DNA of 39,139 nucleotides, taken from CAJWPI01 sp964571215. Its GTDB lineage: Bacteria > Pseudomonadota > Gammaproteobacteria > Magnimaribacterales > Magnimaribacteraceae. The stretch lies in NCBI GenBank assembly GCA_964571215.1, contig CAZMZZ010000009.1, forward strand, positions 1 to 39,139. The letters run 5' to 3'. Every line of letters begins with the position of its first letter. Within the stretch, counting starts at the first letter, position 1. Shown piece after piece: positions 1 through 8,182 of the stretch. The notes beneath the pieces were generated by a model. The model ran no database searches. It saw nothing but the letters and a program-made list of their open reading frames with translations, and had not been told where the DNA came from. Made by a program: the position numbers and the translations under genes.

Positions 1-83
1 ATAAGAATATTTACTTTGTATTCCCAGATTAAAAATCCTGAAATTACAAGTATCGATAAAAAATAGGATAGTTTTTTAATCAT
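1..83 (-). CDS. Partial protein with N-terminal membrane anchor or signal peptide
   Basis: An open frame reads from an ATG at 83 leftwards off the window edge, giving 27 codons without a stop. The visible start is MIKKLSYFLSILVISGFLIW followed by EYKVNIL, i.e. two lysines and then a hydrophobic stretch of about 16 residues, as in a signal peptide or N-terminal membrane anchor. An AAGGAAA ribosome-binding sequence lies about 8 bases upstream of the ATG, which supports a real start. The gene is divergent from the GIY-YIG gene at 223. Nothing more can be said about the product because it is cut by the window edge. Confidence 0.5.
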   Translation of the reverse strand, partial: MIKKLSYFLSILVISGFLIWEYKVNIL

Positions 84-222
84 TCTTTATTATTTCCTTT
101 TTTTGGGTTTATGAAGCATATATTTTTACATTTTATTGCTGTAGAACATATATTTTAAAAAAAGAAAAACTAAAGCTCTTTAGCTATTATAATAAACCAA
201 GAATAGAAGTTTTTATCTGTCT

Positions 223-465
223 ATGTCATGGATTGTCTACATATTAAAATGTTCTGATGAATCTCTTTATACAGGGATAACTAATAATTTAGAAAAAAGA
301 CTACAGTTACATGCGTCAGGTAAAGGAAGTAAATACACAAGAGGTAGGGGACCTTTGAAGTTAGTACATCAAGAAAGATTCAAGACAAGAAGTCTAGCTT
401 CAAAGAGAGAATTATTTATAAAGAAGCTTAATAGGTTAGATAAGATAAAATTATACAATGACTAA
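223..465 (+). CDS. GIY-YIG domain protein, YhbQ/UPF0213-like
   Basis: An 80-residue single-domain member of the GIY-YIG nuclease superfamily. The GIY strand appears as WIVYILKC (residues 3-10) and the YIG strand as LYTGITN (15-21), followed by the usual N-LEKRL helix and the K-Y-T-RGRGPLKLV segment typical of the short YhbQ/URI-like branch. Such small proteins are common in bacteria; a few bind or cut DNA but the cellular role is mostly unknown. A perfect TATAAT at 188-193 may serve as its -10 element, giving a leader of about 20 bases; I see no good -35 box. The end overlaps the next gene by 8 bases, suggesting one transcript with the secreted protein that follows. Confidence 0.85.
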   Translation: MSWIVYILKCSDESLYTGITNNLEKRLQLHASGKGSKYTRGRGPLKLVHQERFKTRSLASKRELFIKKLNRLDKIKLYND

Positions 466-865
466 TTGCGCACGGATAAAGGCACTTATTTCTTTTAGTT
501 TTTTTCTTTTACTGAACCCAATCATTGCTGAAGAAGAGAACTCTGAAAAGGCTTGCTTCAGGGTTGGAGATATCTCAGGGTGGTTAGCTCTAGGAGATCA
601 AAGGTTGATAGTTTGGTCACCGTCTAAGTCCCATCCTTTTTTAGTAACTTTATTTAATCGATGCCCCAACCTTAGATTTGAAGATACATTAATATTTAAG
701 AGCACCTTATGGCGTACTTGTTCAAACTACAATGATCAGATTTATACTGAAGTTATGCGTTGCTCTATAAAAAATATTCAAGCCTTAGACAAAGACCAAG
801 CCGATATTCTTATTCAAGAATACAGAAATCAAAAGATTCAGGATCATAAAGAGGACACAAATTAA
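458..865 (+). CDS. Secreted DUF6491-like protein, function unknown
   Basis: 135 residues. Residues 1-24 form a signal peptide (hydrophobic core ISFSFFLLL, likely cleavage near PIIA-EEE). The mature part has four cysteines (33, 69, 88, 102), enough for two periplasmic disulfides, and the pattern C-x-V-x-I-x-G-W...L-V...L...C-P-x-L-x-F-x-D-x-L-x-F-x-S...C resembles the DUF6491 family of small proteobacterial exported proteins. No catalytic motif is visible, and the family has no established function that I know of. It overlaps the GIY-YIG gene by 8 bases and lies upstream of a small membrane protein and a secreted methionine sulfoxide reductase, so an envelope or oxidative role is conceivable but is inference only. 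The family assignment is from pattern memory and not a search. Confidence 0.7.
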   Translation: MTNCARIKALISFSFFLLLNPIIAEEENSEKACFRVGDISGWLALGDQRLIVWSPSKSHPFLVTLFNRCPNLRFEDTLIFKSTLWRTCSNYNDQIYTEVMRCSIKNIQALDKDQADILIQEYRNQKIQDHKEDTN

Positions 866-874
866 TTTAGTTTT

Positions 875-1036
875 ATGGATGTGGTGATTCTTATTAATCT
901 ATTGATAATATTGATTGTTATGACAACTGTTGCTATAGATATCTACAGAGGAGGTTATAAATCTTGGAAGGAATATATTTGGATGGGAGCTTTTCTCCTT
1001 TTACCCATAGGATATATTTTTATCCATCTGTATTAG
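875..1036 (+). CDS. Small two-helix membrane protein, 53 residues
   Basis: An intact frame from ATG 875 to TAG 1034-1036, short enough to be easily missed. The product has a first hydrophobic helix at residues 3-20 (VVILINLLIILIVMTTVA), a short polar loop containing IDIYRGGYKSWKEY, and a second helix at about 34-52 ending in HLY. The loop and the W...LLPIG pattern recall small PLDc_N-like or other two-helix membrane proteins, but this is a weak resemblance. The frame fills the gap between the secreted protein (stop at 865) and msrAB (start 1044) with 9- and 7-base spacers, exactly the spacing expected of an operon gene. I see no strong ribosome-binding site; translational coupling is possible. 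Confidence 0.55.
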   Translation: MDVVILINLLIILIVMTTVAIDIYRGGYKSWKEYIWMGAFLLLPIGYIFIHLY

Positions 1037-1043
1037 TAAGGTT

Positions 1044-2288
1044 ATGAAGAAGATTTTTTTAATGTTTGCTATGTTATTTAGCATAAACGTTTGTAGTCAA
1101 GATGCTGTTGAATCAGGCATTAAAAGCTTAGTACTCGGGTCTGGTTGTTTTTGGGGAGCTGAGAAAGGCTATGACTCTATACCCGGCGTCATTGAAACCA
1201 TATCTGGATATGCTGATGGAGATATTCTGGCTACTTATCGCGAAATAACTCTCTTAAAAAATAGATTCAATCCTAATAACCACGCAGAAGTAGTTAAAGT
1301 AATTTATGACTCTAGAGTTGTAGATGCTGAAGAAATACTAAAACACTTTTTTGAAAGCCATGACCCGACACAATTAAATCGTCAAGGCAATGACATAGGA
1401 ACTCAATATCGATCTATTATACTAACCAGTTCAAAATCTCAGTACGATATTGCACTAGCAGTTCTACAAAGTTATCAATACCAATTAACCCAATCAGGTT
1501 ATGGAGAGATAGTGACTAAAATTAAACCTCTTAAAGAATTTTATAAAGCTGAAGAATATCATCAAGATTATTTAGTAAAGAACCCAAAGGGATATTGCCC
1601 TGACCACTCAACAGGAGTTAAATTTCTACAGCCTCCTGTTCCCTTAGTTGATAATCAAGAACTTTTAAAAGGCAAAAAGATCCTTGTTGTAGAGTCAGAA
1701 GGTTGTCCTTTCTGCTTAAAATTCCGAGAAAACGTTTTTTCAAATTATAAAGGCTCAATCTCAATGACTTTCAGAACCTCAAGACAACTGAAAGGCATTA
1801 AATCAGTAACATCTTTAGATGTAACACCTACTATTTTATTCTTACAAGATGGAGAAGAAGTTTTTGGGCATAGAGGTTATATGGATGAAAGATCTTTTTA
1901 TGAGGCCTTGGGAACTTTTAAACTAGGTGATTCTGAAGCATACAAGGTAGCTTTTAATAATGGAACTGACACAAGATTCTGTAAAGAGTATAAACTTTTC
2001 CAAAATACTCCACATGGAGTATTTATAGATAAACTAAGCGGTGATCCTTTATTCGACACTAAAGATCGTTTTAATTCTGGTAGTGGATGGCTTTCTTTTA
2101 CAAAAGCAATAGAAGGATCAGTTGTAGAAAAGCTCGATACAAGTTTTGGAATGACAAGAATTGAAATCAGGGCAAAGAAGTCTGGTATTCATCTAGGCCA
2201 TGTTTTTCCTGATGGACCTAATGGCTTACCTAGGTACTGTATTAATGCAACAGTTTTGGACTTTCAACCAAGAGAGTCAAAAATATAA
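1044..2288 (+). CDS. msrAB: Secreted MsrA-thioredoxin-MsrB methionine sulfoxide reductase fusion
   Basis: 414 residues: signal peptide (1 to about 18), MsrA domain (about 27-195; catalytic Cys35 in GSGCFWGAE, HAEVV at 80-84, candidate resolving Cys185 in GYCPDHSTG), a thioredoxin-like domain (about 208-292; redox CPFC at 221-224 and cis-proline loop TPT at 261-263), and MsrB (about 310-410; HLGHVFPDGP at 383-392, catalytic Cys399 in RYCIN). MsrA reduces methionine-S-sulfoxide and MsrB the R form, so this should repair oxidised exported proteins with a built-in electron-transfer module. In Neisseria PilB the thioredoxin-like domain comes first; here it lies between the reductases. The MsrB part lacks the two CxxC zinc pairs, and the usual GCGW resolving cysteine is serine (GSGW, 346-349); Cys313 is the candidate replacement. 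Convergent with the GST gene, one base apart. Confidence 0.92.
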   Translation: MKKIFLMFAMLFSINVCSQDAVESGIKSLVLGSGCFWGAEKGYDSIPGVIETISGYADGDILATYREITLLKNRFNPNNHAEVVKVIYDSRVVDAEEILKHFFESHDPTQLNRQGNDIGTQYRSIILTSSKSQYDIALAVLQSYQYQLTQSGYGEIVTKIKPLKEFYKAEEYHQDYLVKNPKGYCPDHSTGVKFLQPPVPLVDNQELLKGKKILVVESEGCPFCLKFRENVFSNYKGSISMTFRTSRQLKGIKSVTSLDVTPTILFLQDGEEVFGHRGYMDERSFYEALGTFKLGDSEAYKVAFNNGTDTRFCKEYKLFQNTPHGVFIDKLSGDPLFDTKDRFNSGSGWLSFTKAIEGSVVEKLDTSFGMTRIEIRAKKSGIHLGHVFPDGPNGLPRYCINATVLDFQPRESKI

Positions 2289-2289
2289 A

Positions 2290-2901
2290 TTACATAATTT
2301 CTGAAGAAGGTCTGCTTTTTACCGTTTTTATCCATCGATGCAGATGCTCATAATCTTCAGGTATTTCAATTTTGGCAGGAACGCAAAAATCTATAGCACA
2401 CAAAGCAGTAATATCTGCAATGGAATAGCTAGCTCCTGCTATAAATTCTTGATCTTTTAATTCTTTATTTAAAAGGTTTAGTCTTCTTTCAGCGATTTTC
2501 TTTTGAGCATTACCAAAATCAGGAATCTGGTTCTCCAACCCAGAAAAGGCGGGGTGAGTATGTCTGAAAGTTCCTGCCACACTCATCATAAGTTCCATTT
2601 CCATCCTACGGCTTTGCATCTCAACTATAGCTTGTTCTAATTCAGTCTTTCCAAATAAAGCAGGTTCTGGATTAAGTAGCTCGAAATATCTGCAAATAGC
2701 TACACTTTCTAGAATAACTGTACCGTCATCTAATACCAAAGCAGGAACTCTGCTAGAAGGAGATATCTTGCGGTATTCATCAGTTTTATGCTCTGCTTCC
2801 ATGATGCTAAGTTCTTGAATTGGAATTTCTATACCTTTTTCAGCTAAAAATATTCTTACTCTCCTAGGATTAGGTGCTCCTGTTGTGCTATACAGTCTCA
2901 T
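2290..2901 (-). CDS. Glutathione S-transferase family protein
   Basis: 203 residues. The N-terminal thioredoxin-fold half (1 to about 80) begins MRLYSTTGAPNPRRVRIFL, typical of proteobacterial GSTs, and contains the glutathione-binding SRVPAL...V-I-L-E-S-V-A turn (about 50-68). The C-terminal half is all-helical with the conserved S-I-A-D-I-T capping motif (about 161-166). The substrate cannot be deduced. It is the last gene of the minus-strand run nrdA-nrdB-GDPD-rhodanese-GST, 12 bases after the rhodanese gene, with a GGAG ribosome-binding site upstream. It may act in thiol-based detoxification beside the rhodanese, but that link is only positional. Confidence 0.88.
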   Translation of the reverse strand: MRLYSTTGAPNPRRVRIFLAEKGIEIPIQELSIMEAEHKTDEYRKISPSSRVPALVLDDGTVILESVAICRYFELLNPEPALFGKTELEQAIVEMQSRRMEMELMMSVAGTFRHTHPAFSGLENQIPDFGNAQKKIAERRLNLLNKELKDQEFIAGASYSIADITALCAIDFCVPAKIEIPEDYEHLHRWIKTVKSRPSSEIM

Positions 2902-2913
2902 AAGTTTCTCCGT

Positions 2914-3282
2914 TTAAATAACAGGAAAGTTGTTTTTACTCCATTCACCAAAACCTCCCCTCAAAGAAAAAACATTCTTGTATCCCATTTTCTGCAAACT
3001 ATCAGCAGCAAGAGCAGATCTATAACCTCCTTGGCAATAAAGAACCATCTTTTTCTCTTTATCGGGTTCCCTTGCTTCAATATCTCTTTCAATTATTCCT
3101 TTACCCAAATATATAGCTTCAGGAATTTTTCCTTCCATCCATTCACTTTCTTCTCTTACATCAATAAGAAGGAAGCTTTCTTTGTTTTCTAGTTTATTCT
3201 TTACTTCTACAACATCAACTTCCTTTACCCTTGTTAAGGCATCTGTTACCAATTCAAGAAAGTTGAGATTATGGGTTTTCAT
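2914..3282 (-). CDS. Single-domain rhodanese-like sulfurtransferase
   Basis: 122 residues forming one rhodanese domain. Landmarks are LLIDVREESEW (38-48), the catalytic loop CQGGYRS with the persulfide-carrying cysteine at 83, and the closing LRGGFGEW. A six-residue active-site loop fits the sulfurtransferase class and not the longer-loop phosphatase (Cdc25-like) class. An N-terminal extension of about 20 residues precedes the domain. No signal peptide is seen, so it is likely cytoplasmic. It sits between the GDPD and GST genes with 12-base gaps on both sides, so co-transcription is likely. The sulfur acceptor is unknown. Confidence 0.88.
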   Translation of the reverse strand: MKTHNLNFLELVTDALTRVKEVDVVEVKNKLENKESFLLIDVREESEWMEGKIPEAIYLGKGIIERDIEAREPDKEKKMVLYCQGGYRSALAADSLQKMGYKNVFSLRGGFGEWSKNNFPVI

Positions 3283-3294
3283 GGACTTAATTAT

Positions 3295-4029
3295 TTAGCA
3301 AGCTAAAAGAAAATCTCTAATCTGTCCAGGTCTATTGGTAGTAACTGATGCTAAGCCCATCTCTTGATATCTTTTAGCTTCTTCAGGTTGATCCACGGTC
3401 CATACATGTATATTTTTATTTTCCTCCACTAAAGACTTTAAATAACTGTTGGTTAGTTGCATGTGAGACTGGAAACTTAAACCATCGATATTTAATTTTT
3501 TTATGTTTGTTAATAACCCTTCTTTTTGTTTCTCTGCTTCTTCGCTGAATGCAATAAGAAGATTAACTTTCATGTCAGGCAAATATTCTTTTATTCCTGA
3601 CAATACTTCTTCTTTGAAAGAGATAATAGAAATTTTATCTTGATGTTCTTTATATTCTTTTAGAATTTCTACTATAGGAATGATGGAGTTTTTTCCATTC
3701 TTTATTTCTACAAATAATTTTTTATCTTTTGGGATAAGCTCAATAACATCTTGTAAAAGGGGTATGGGTTCATTTATCCACTCTTTTCCTCTCCACGCTC
3801 CGAAATCCATTTTTCTAAGCTCTTCCAGGTTTGTGTCTTTGACTAGAGCATCTTTCCCTGACGTCCTCAAAGTGTTTTTATCATGAATACAAACTACTTT
3901 CAGATCTTTAGTAAGTCTGACATCTACTTCCACTCCGTCAGCTGATTGGGACCATGCTTCTGAAATAGATGATAGAGTATTTTCAGGAGCATTTTCAGAA
4001 GCTCCTCTATGGCCTATAACTTCAATCAT
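3295..4029 (-). CDS. Glycerophosphodiester phosphodiesterase, UgpQ-like
   Basis: 244 residues, the length of the cytoplasmic UgpQ type. It hydrolyses deacylated phospholipids to glycerol-3-phosphate and an alcohol. The GDPD signature is clear: GHRGASENAPENT at 6-18, D-G-V-E-V-D-V near 35-41, a HDKNTLRTSG segment near 49-58, and VEIKNG as the metal-binding strand. There is no signal peptide. The start overlaps the nrdB stop codon by one base (TAATG), so it should be translationally coupled to ribonucleotide reductase. Glycerol-3-phosphate made here could feed PlsB (27362-29785). Confidence 0.9.
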   Translation of the reverse strand: MIEVIGHRGASENAPENTLSSISEAWSQSADGVEVDVRLTKDLKVVCIHDKNTLRTSGKDALVKDTNLEELRKMDFGAWRGKEWINEPIPLLQDVIELIPKDKKLFVEIKNGKNSIIPIVEILKEYKEHQDKISIISFKEEVLSGIKEYLPDMKVNLLIAFSEEAEKQKEGLLTNIKKLNIDGLSFQSHMQLTNSYLKSLVEENKNIHVWTVDQPEEAKRYQEMGLASVTTNRPGQIRDFLLAC

Positions 4030-5264
4030 TAGTCCCAGTTAAGAGCACCTCCTGTTTGGTACTCTATAACTCTGGTTTCAAAAAAGTTCTTTTCTTTTCG
4101 TAGATCCATTATTTCTGACATCCAAGGAAAGGGGTTTTCTACATTAGGAAATTCTTCTGTCAGCCCTAATTGGACAAGTCTTCTGTTTGCTATGTAGTTC
4201 AAATATTCTTCCATCATCTTAGCGTTCATTCCTAAAACACCTCTTGGCATAGTGTCTTTTGCGTATTCAATTTCCAACTCCATACCCTGAAGTATCATCG
4301 AAGCTGCTTCTTCTTTCATTGCTTCGTCCCAGAGATGAGGATTCTCCAGTTTTATTTGGTTGATCATATCAATACCAAAATTGAGGTGCATCGATTCATC
4401 TCTCAAGATGTATTGGAATTGCTCTGAAGTTCCAGTCATTTTGTTCCTTCTACCCATTGAAAGAATTTGAGTAAACCCGCAATAAAAGAAAATTCCTTCA
4501 AGTACGCAGTAATAGGCTATCAAGTTACGGAGTAACTCTTTATCTTGTTCACTAGTACCAGTTTTGAAGCTAGGGTCTTCAAGGTTTTTTGTGAAATTAA
4601 GTGCCCAAGACGCTTTTCTAGCAACTGAGGGTACCTCTCTATACATATTGAACACCTCTGCTTCCTCCATACCTAACGACTCTATAACATACTGGTATGC
4701 ATGTGTGTGTATAGCTTCTTCGAAGCTTTGTCTCAGTAAATATTGTCTGCATTCAGGGTTTGTTATATGCCTATATATAGAAAGAACTAAATTATTTGCT
4801 ACAAGTGAATCAGCTGTCGAAAAAAAACCTAGACTTCTCATAACAATCTTTCTTTCGTCTTTAGACAAACCTTCTTCTGATTTCCAGAGAGCAATATCTT
4901 GGGTCATGTTAATTTCTTGTGGCATCCAATGATTTGCACATCCATCTAGATATTTTTGCCAAGCCCAATCGTATTTGAAAGGAACAAGTTGATTAACATC
5001 TGCACGACAATTAATCATCGCCTTTTGGTCTACATGGACTCTAGTTCCCATACCCGCTAGAGCTTCCTCTCCCTTCTTCTGATCGAACTTAGCTATCTTT
5101 TCTCTAGCTCTAGTTAATCTATCTGAACCCTTAGAAGGAGTAAGGGAATCAGGTGTTATTTCTTGGTCTTTACTCTCTTGGGCAGGATCTTCTGCAAGAG
5201 TTTCCTTTTTTTTATGTTTCTCTTTTTTTGTTTGTGGTGACTCATATTCTTCCCAACTTAGCAT
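4029..5264 (-). CDS. nrdB: Ribonucleotide reductase beta subunit (class I, R2)
   Basis: I place the start at ATG 5264 (411 residues, MLSWEEYES) because a strong AGGAGG lies just before it; the longer frame from 5318 would run into nrdA. R2 carries the di-iron centre and radical used by NrdA. Aligned by motif with E. coli R2, the metal ligands are Asp152, Glu183, His186, Glu256, Glu290 and His293, and Tyr190 sits where the radical tyrosine (Tyr122) is found, so this looks like a tyrosyl-radical enzyme. The C-terminal tail EYQTGGALNWD keeps the conserved tyrosine (402) needed for radical transfer. The first ~60 residues are a charged Lys/Glu-rich extension absent from E. coli NrdB; the total length is close to Pseudomonas-type NrdB. 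It starts 14 bases after nrdA. Confidence 0.95.
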   Translation of the reverse strand: MLSWEEYESPQTKKEKHKKKETLAEDPAQESKDQEITPDSLTPSKGSDRLTRAREKIAKFDQKKGEEALAGMGTRVHVDQKAMINCRADVNQLVPFKYDWAWQKYLDGCANHWMPQEINMTQDIALWKSEEGLSKDERKIVMRSLGFFSTADSLVANNLVLSIYRHITNPECRQYLLRQSFEEAIHTHAYQYVIESLGMEEAEVFNMYREVPSVARKASWALNFTKNLEDPSFKTGTSEQDKELLRNLIAYYCVLEGIFFYCGFTQILSMGRRNKMTGTSEQFQYILRDESMHLNFGIDMINQIKLENPHLWDEAMKEEAASMILQGMELEIEYAKDTMPRGVLGMNAKMMEEYLNYIANRRLVQLGLTEEFPNVENPFPWMSEIMDLRKEKNFFETRVIEYQTGGALNWD

Positions 5265-5278
5265 TTCTTCCTCCTTTC

Positions 5279-8143
5279 TTACTGACAGGCTTCGCAGTCT
5301 GGATCTGTTATAGAACACGCTGTCGGTGCTTCTATTGCCCCTTCATTTTCAGAAGAAGCTTGTACTGCGTTTAACTCACCTGTAGATATAGTTGATTTCT
5401 CTGTGGTTGTTGCGCCTTTAGATCTTAAATAGTAAGTAGTTTTAAGACCTCTCAACCAAGCCATACGATACATTATGTCTAGTTTCTTACCATTCGGCTC
5501 CTCTATATATAAGTTTAAAGACTGACTTTGATCTATCCATTTTTGTCTTCTGCTAGCTGCATCAACAAGCCATTTGGGCTCTACTTCAAAGGCAGTTGCA
5601 TATAAGGCTTTTAGTTCGCCTGGGACTCTAGTAATTTTATCCACGCTTCCATCATAATATTTGAGGTCATTCAGCATCACTGAGTCCCAAAGATCTAATT
5701 CTTTAAGAGCTTTTATTAGGTGTAAGTTAGCTACAGTAAATTCTCCAGACAAATTCGATTTAACATACAAGTTTTGATAAGTAGGTTCTATAGACTGAGA
5801 AACTCCAGTAATATTAGCTATAGTTGCTGTTGGCGCTATTGCCATAACGTTAGAATTTCTCATTCCCTGTCTTATTACTTTTTCTCTTAACTTATCCCAA
5901 TTTAGAGTTGTACTTACATCTATATCCAGATAATTGTCTCCCCTATTTTCTTTTAGTATTTTGAGTGAATCTATGGGAAGAATTCCTTTACTCCACAGAG
6001 AACCATCATAGGTACTGTAACTTCCTCTTTCTTTTGATAAATTAGTTGATGCTTCTATAGCATAATAACTCACCATTTCCATGGATCTATCTGCGAAATC
6101 TACTGCTTCTTCTGATGCATATGGAATTTTGAGCATGTAGAGAGCATCATGGAAACCCATAATACCAAGACCTATTGGTCTGTGTTTCATATTGGATACT
6201 TCTGCTGTCTTTACAGCGTAATAGTTGATATCTATTACGTTGTCTAGCATACGTATAGCTATGTGGATAGTCTCCTTTAGTTTTTCTTCGTCGAGCTTTC
6301 CTTCCTTAATATGATGGGTTAGATTTACTGATCCTAGGTTACATACAGCTATTTCGTCTTGGCTTGTGTTTAGTGTGATCTCAGTACATAAGTTTGAGGA
6401 GTGTATTACTCCTGTATGTTGTTGAGGTGATCTTAGATTGCAAGCATCTTTAAAGGTAATCCAAGGATGCCCAGTTTCAAAAAGCATGGAAAGGATTTTC
6501 TTCCACAATTCCCCAGCATCTATTTTCTTCGAAAATTCTATTTCTCCCTTCTCTGCTTGATCCTCATAAGATTCATAACGCTCTTCAAAAGCTCTCCCAT
6601 AAAGTTCATGTAGATCTGGAGTATCGCTTGGCGTAAACAAGGTCCAATGTTTACCTTCTGATACTCTTTTCATGAACAAGTCAGGAATCCAATTAGCTGT
6701 ATTCATGTCGTGTGTTCTTCTTCTGTCGTCCCCTGTATTCTTTCTTAGTTCTAAGAATTCTTCGATGTCCATATGCCAGGTCTCTAGATAAGAGCAGACA
6801 GCCCCTTTTCTCTTTCCTCCTTGGTTTACAGCTACCGCAGTATCATTTACTACTTTTAGAAACGGAACTACTCCCTGTGATTTTCCGTTGGTCCCTTTTA
6901 TTTTTGATCCTAGTCCTCTTACCGGCGTCCAGTCATTTCCTAGCCCTCCTGCCCATTTGGACAGCATTGCATTATCTTGGATTGCCCCATAAATACCATG
7001 CAGATCGTCGGGCACAGTAGTTAGATAACAAGATGAAAGCTGTGAGTGGTTTGTTCCAGAATTAAATAGAGTAGGCGTAGAGCTCATATAGTCAAACCTG
7101 GAGAGTAGGTTATAAAACTCTATTGCCCTTTGCTCTCTCTTATCTTCTTTAAGAGCTAACCCCATAGCAACCCTCATAAAGAATACTTGTGGTAGCTCAT
7201 ACCTCACATCTTCTTTATGTATAAAGTATCTGTCATACAAAGTTTGAAGACCTAGATAAGTAAACTGTTTATCTCTTTCTGGTTGTAGAGACATGCCTAG
7301 TTTTTCCAAGTCCATATTTTGAAGTTCAGGATTTAATATGCCGTTTTCTATTCCTTTTTCTACAAACATCCTGAGTGCTGTAGGATATATACTTATCATC
7401 TCTGCTTGGGTTGCTTGATTTTGCAGGCCTAGATAAGTTAATGCTTCTGTTCTTATATTGTCTAGCAAGATTCTAGCCGTTACATAGGTATAGTTTGGTT
7501 CCTTTTCTACCAGTGTTCTTGCTGTCATAACGAGAGAAGACCTCACATCGTTAATAGAAACACCGTCATAGAGATTTTTTGTTGCTTCTTCTACTACTTC
7601 TTCTTTAGAGGTACCTTCCAAATTTTCGCAAGCTTCTTCTACTATAGTTCTCAGTCTAGCTATATCTAAGTTCGTTTCTTTTCCATCTTCTAGAATTACT
7701 TTTATTGTTGGCTCTTTCTCTTGTTCTTTCTCTTCTGATTGTTCTTCTCTAGATCTTATTTTCTTTCTTTCTTCTCTATAAAGCACATAAGTTCTTGCTA
7801 CTTTCTGTTCCCCTGAGCGCATCAATTCTAGTTCTACCTGGTCTTGTATTTCTTCTATGTGCAGGGTTCCTCCTGAGGGCATTCTTCTTTGGAAGGTTTT
7901 TGTTACTGAATTCGCTAATTCGTTTACTTGATTGTGTATTCTTGTTGATGCCGCCGCCGCCCCCCCTTCTACTGCTAGGAATGCTTTTGTTATAGCTATA
8001 GCTATTTTTTCAGCTTCGTAAGAGACAACAGATCCGTTTCTCTTTATTACTCTCATTCTTCCTGGAGTTATAGCTAAATTCTCTTCTTCTATATTCGTTT
8101 CGATGTTTTCTTTTCCTTGTTCTACTTCGCTTAGATTTTCCAT
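5279..8143 (-). CDS. nrdA: Ribonucleoside-diphosphate reductase alpha subunit (class I, R1)
   Basis: 954 residues, longer than E. coli NrdA (761) because of two N-terminal ATP-cone regions: cone 1 about 29-125 (VIKRNGSVVSYEAEKI) and a second cone-like region about 147-230, as in Pseudomonas-type NrdA. The catalytic core keeps the redox pair Cys372 (SSCYLTT) and Cys601 (VCNLGSVN), the thiyl-radical Cys586 with Asn584 and Glu588 (NLCTE), and the paired radical-transfer tyrosines in TTYYLRSKG. The C-terminus ends CEACQ, giving the swinging redox cysteines 950 and 953. The enzyme makes all dNDPs for DNA synthesis. A GGGAAAG ribosome-binding site precedes ATG 8143. Upstream are a promoter, two NrdR boxes and DnaA boxes (separate entries). 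A run of seven G lies in the first cone region. Confidence 0.96.
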   Translation of the reverse strand: MENLSEVEQGKENIETNIEEENLAITPGRMRVIKRNGSVVSYEAEKIAIAITKAFLAVEGGAAAASTRIHNQVNELANSVTKTFQRRMPSGGTLHIEEIQDQVELELMRSGEQKVARTYVLYREERKKIRSREEQSEEKEQEKEPTIKVILEDGKETNLDIARLRTIVEEACENLEGTSKEEVVEEATKNLYDGVSINDVRSSLVMTARTLVEKEPNYTYVTARILLDNIRTEALTYLGLQNQATQAEMISIYPTALRMFVEKGIENGILNPELQNMDLEKLGMSLQPERDKQFTYLGLQTLYDRYFIHKEDVRYELPQVFFMRVAMGLALKEDKREQRAIEFYNLLSRFDYMSSTPTLFNSGTNHSQLSSCYLTTVPDDLHGIYGAIQDNAMLSKWAGGLGNDWTPVRGLGSKIKGTNGKSQGVVPFLKVVNDTAVAVNQGGKRKGAVCSYLETWHMDIEEFLELRKNTGDDRRRTHDMNTANWIPDLFMKRVSEGKHWTLFTPSDTPDLHELYGRAFEERYESYEDQAEKGEIEFSKKIDAGELWKKILSMLFETGHPWITFKDACNLRSPQQHTGVIHSSNLCTEITLNTSQDEIAVCNLGSVNLTHHIKEGKLDEEKLKETIHIAIRMLDNVIDINYYAVKTAEVSNMKHRPIGLGIMGFHDALYMLKIPYASEEAVDFADRSMEMVSYYAIEASTNLSKERGSYSTYDGSLWSKGILPIDSLKILKENRGDNYLDIDVSTTLNWDKLREKVIRQGMRNSNVMAIAPTATIANITGVSQSIEPTYQNLYVKSNLSGEFTVANLHLIKALKELDLWDSVMLNDLKYYDGSVDKITRVPGELKALYATAFEVEPKWLVDAASRRQKWIDQSQSLNLYIEEPNGKKLDIMYRMAWLRGLKTTYYLRSKGATTTEKSTISTGELNAVQASSENEGAIEAPTACSITDPDCEACQ

Positions 8144-8182
8144 TTCTTTCCCTTTTTTCTTGTGCCCACTTTTTCTTTTGTA

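Noticed and set aside
3680..3886. Plus-strand open frames antisense to the minus-strand genes (also at 4564-4932, 6712-7020 and 7795-7995)
   Set aside because: They lie wholly inside well-recognised genes on the other strand and show no family resemblance.
5265..5318. Longer NrdB starting at 5318
   Set aside because: It would overlap nrdA by 40 bases, and AGGAGG stands right before ATG 5264.
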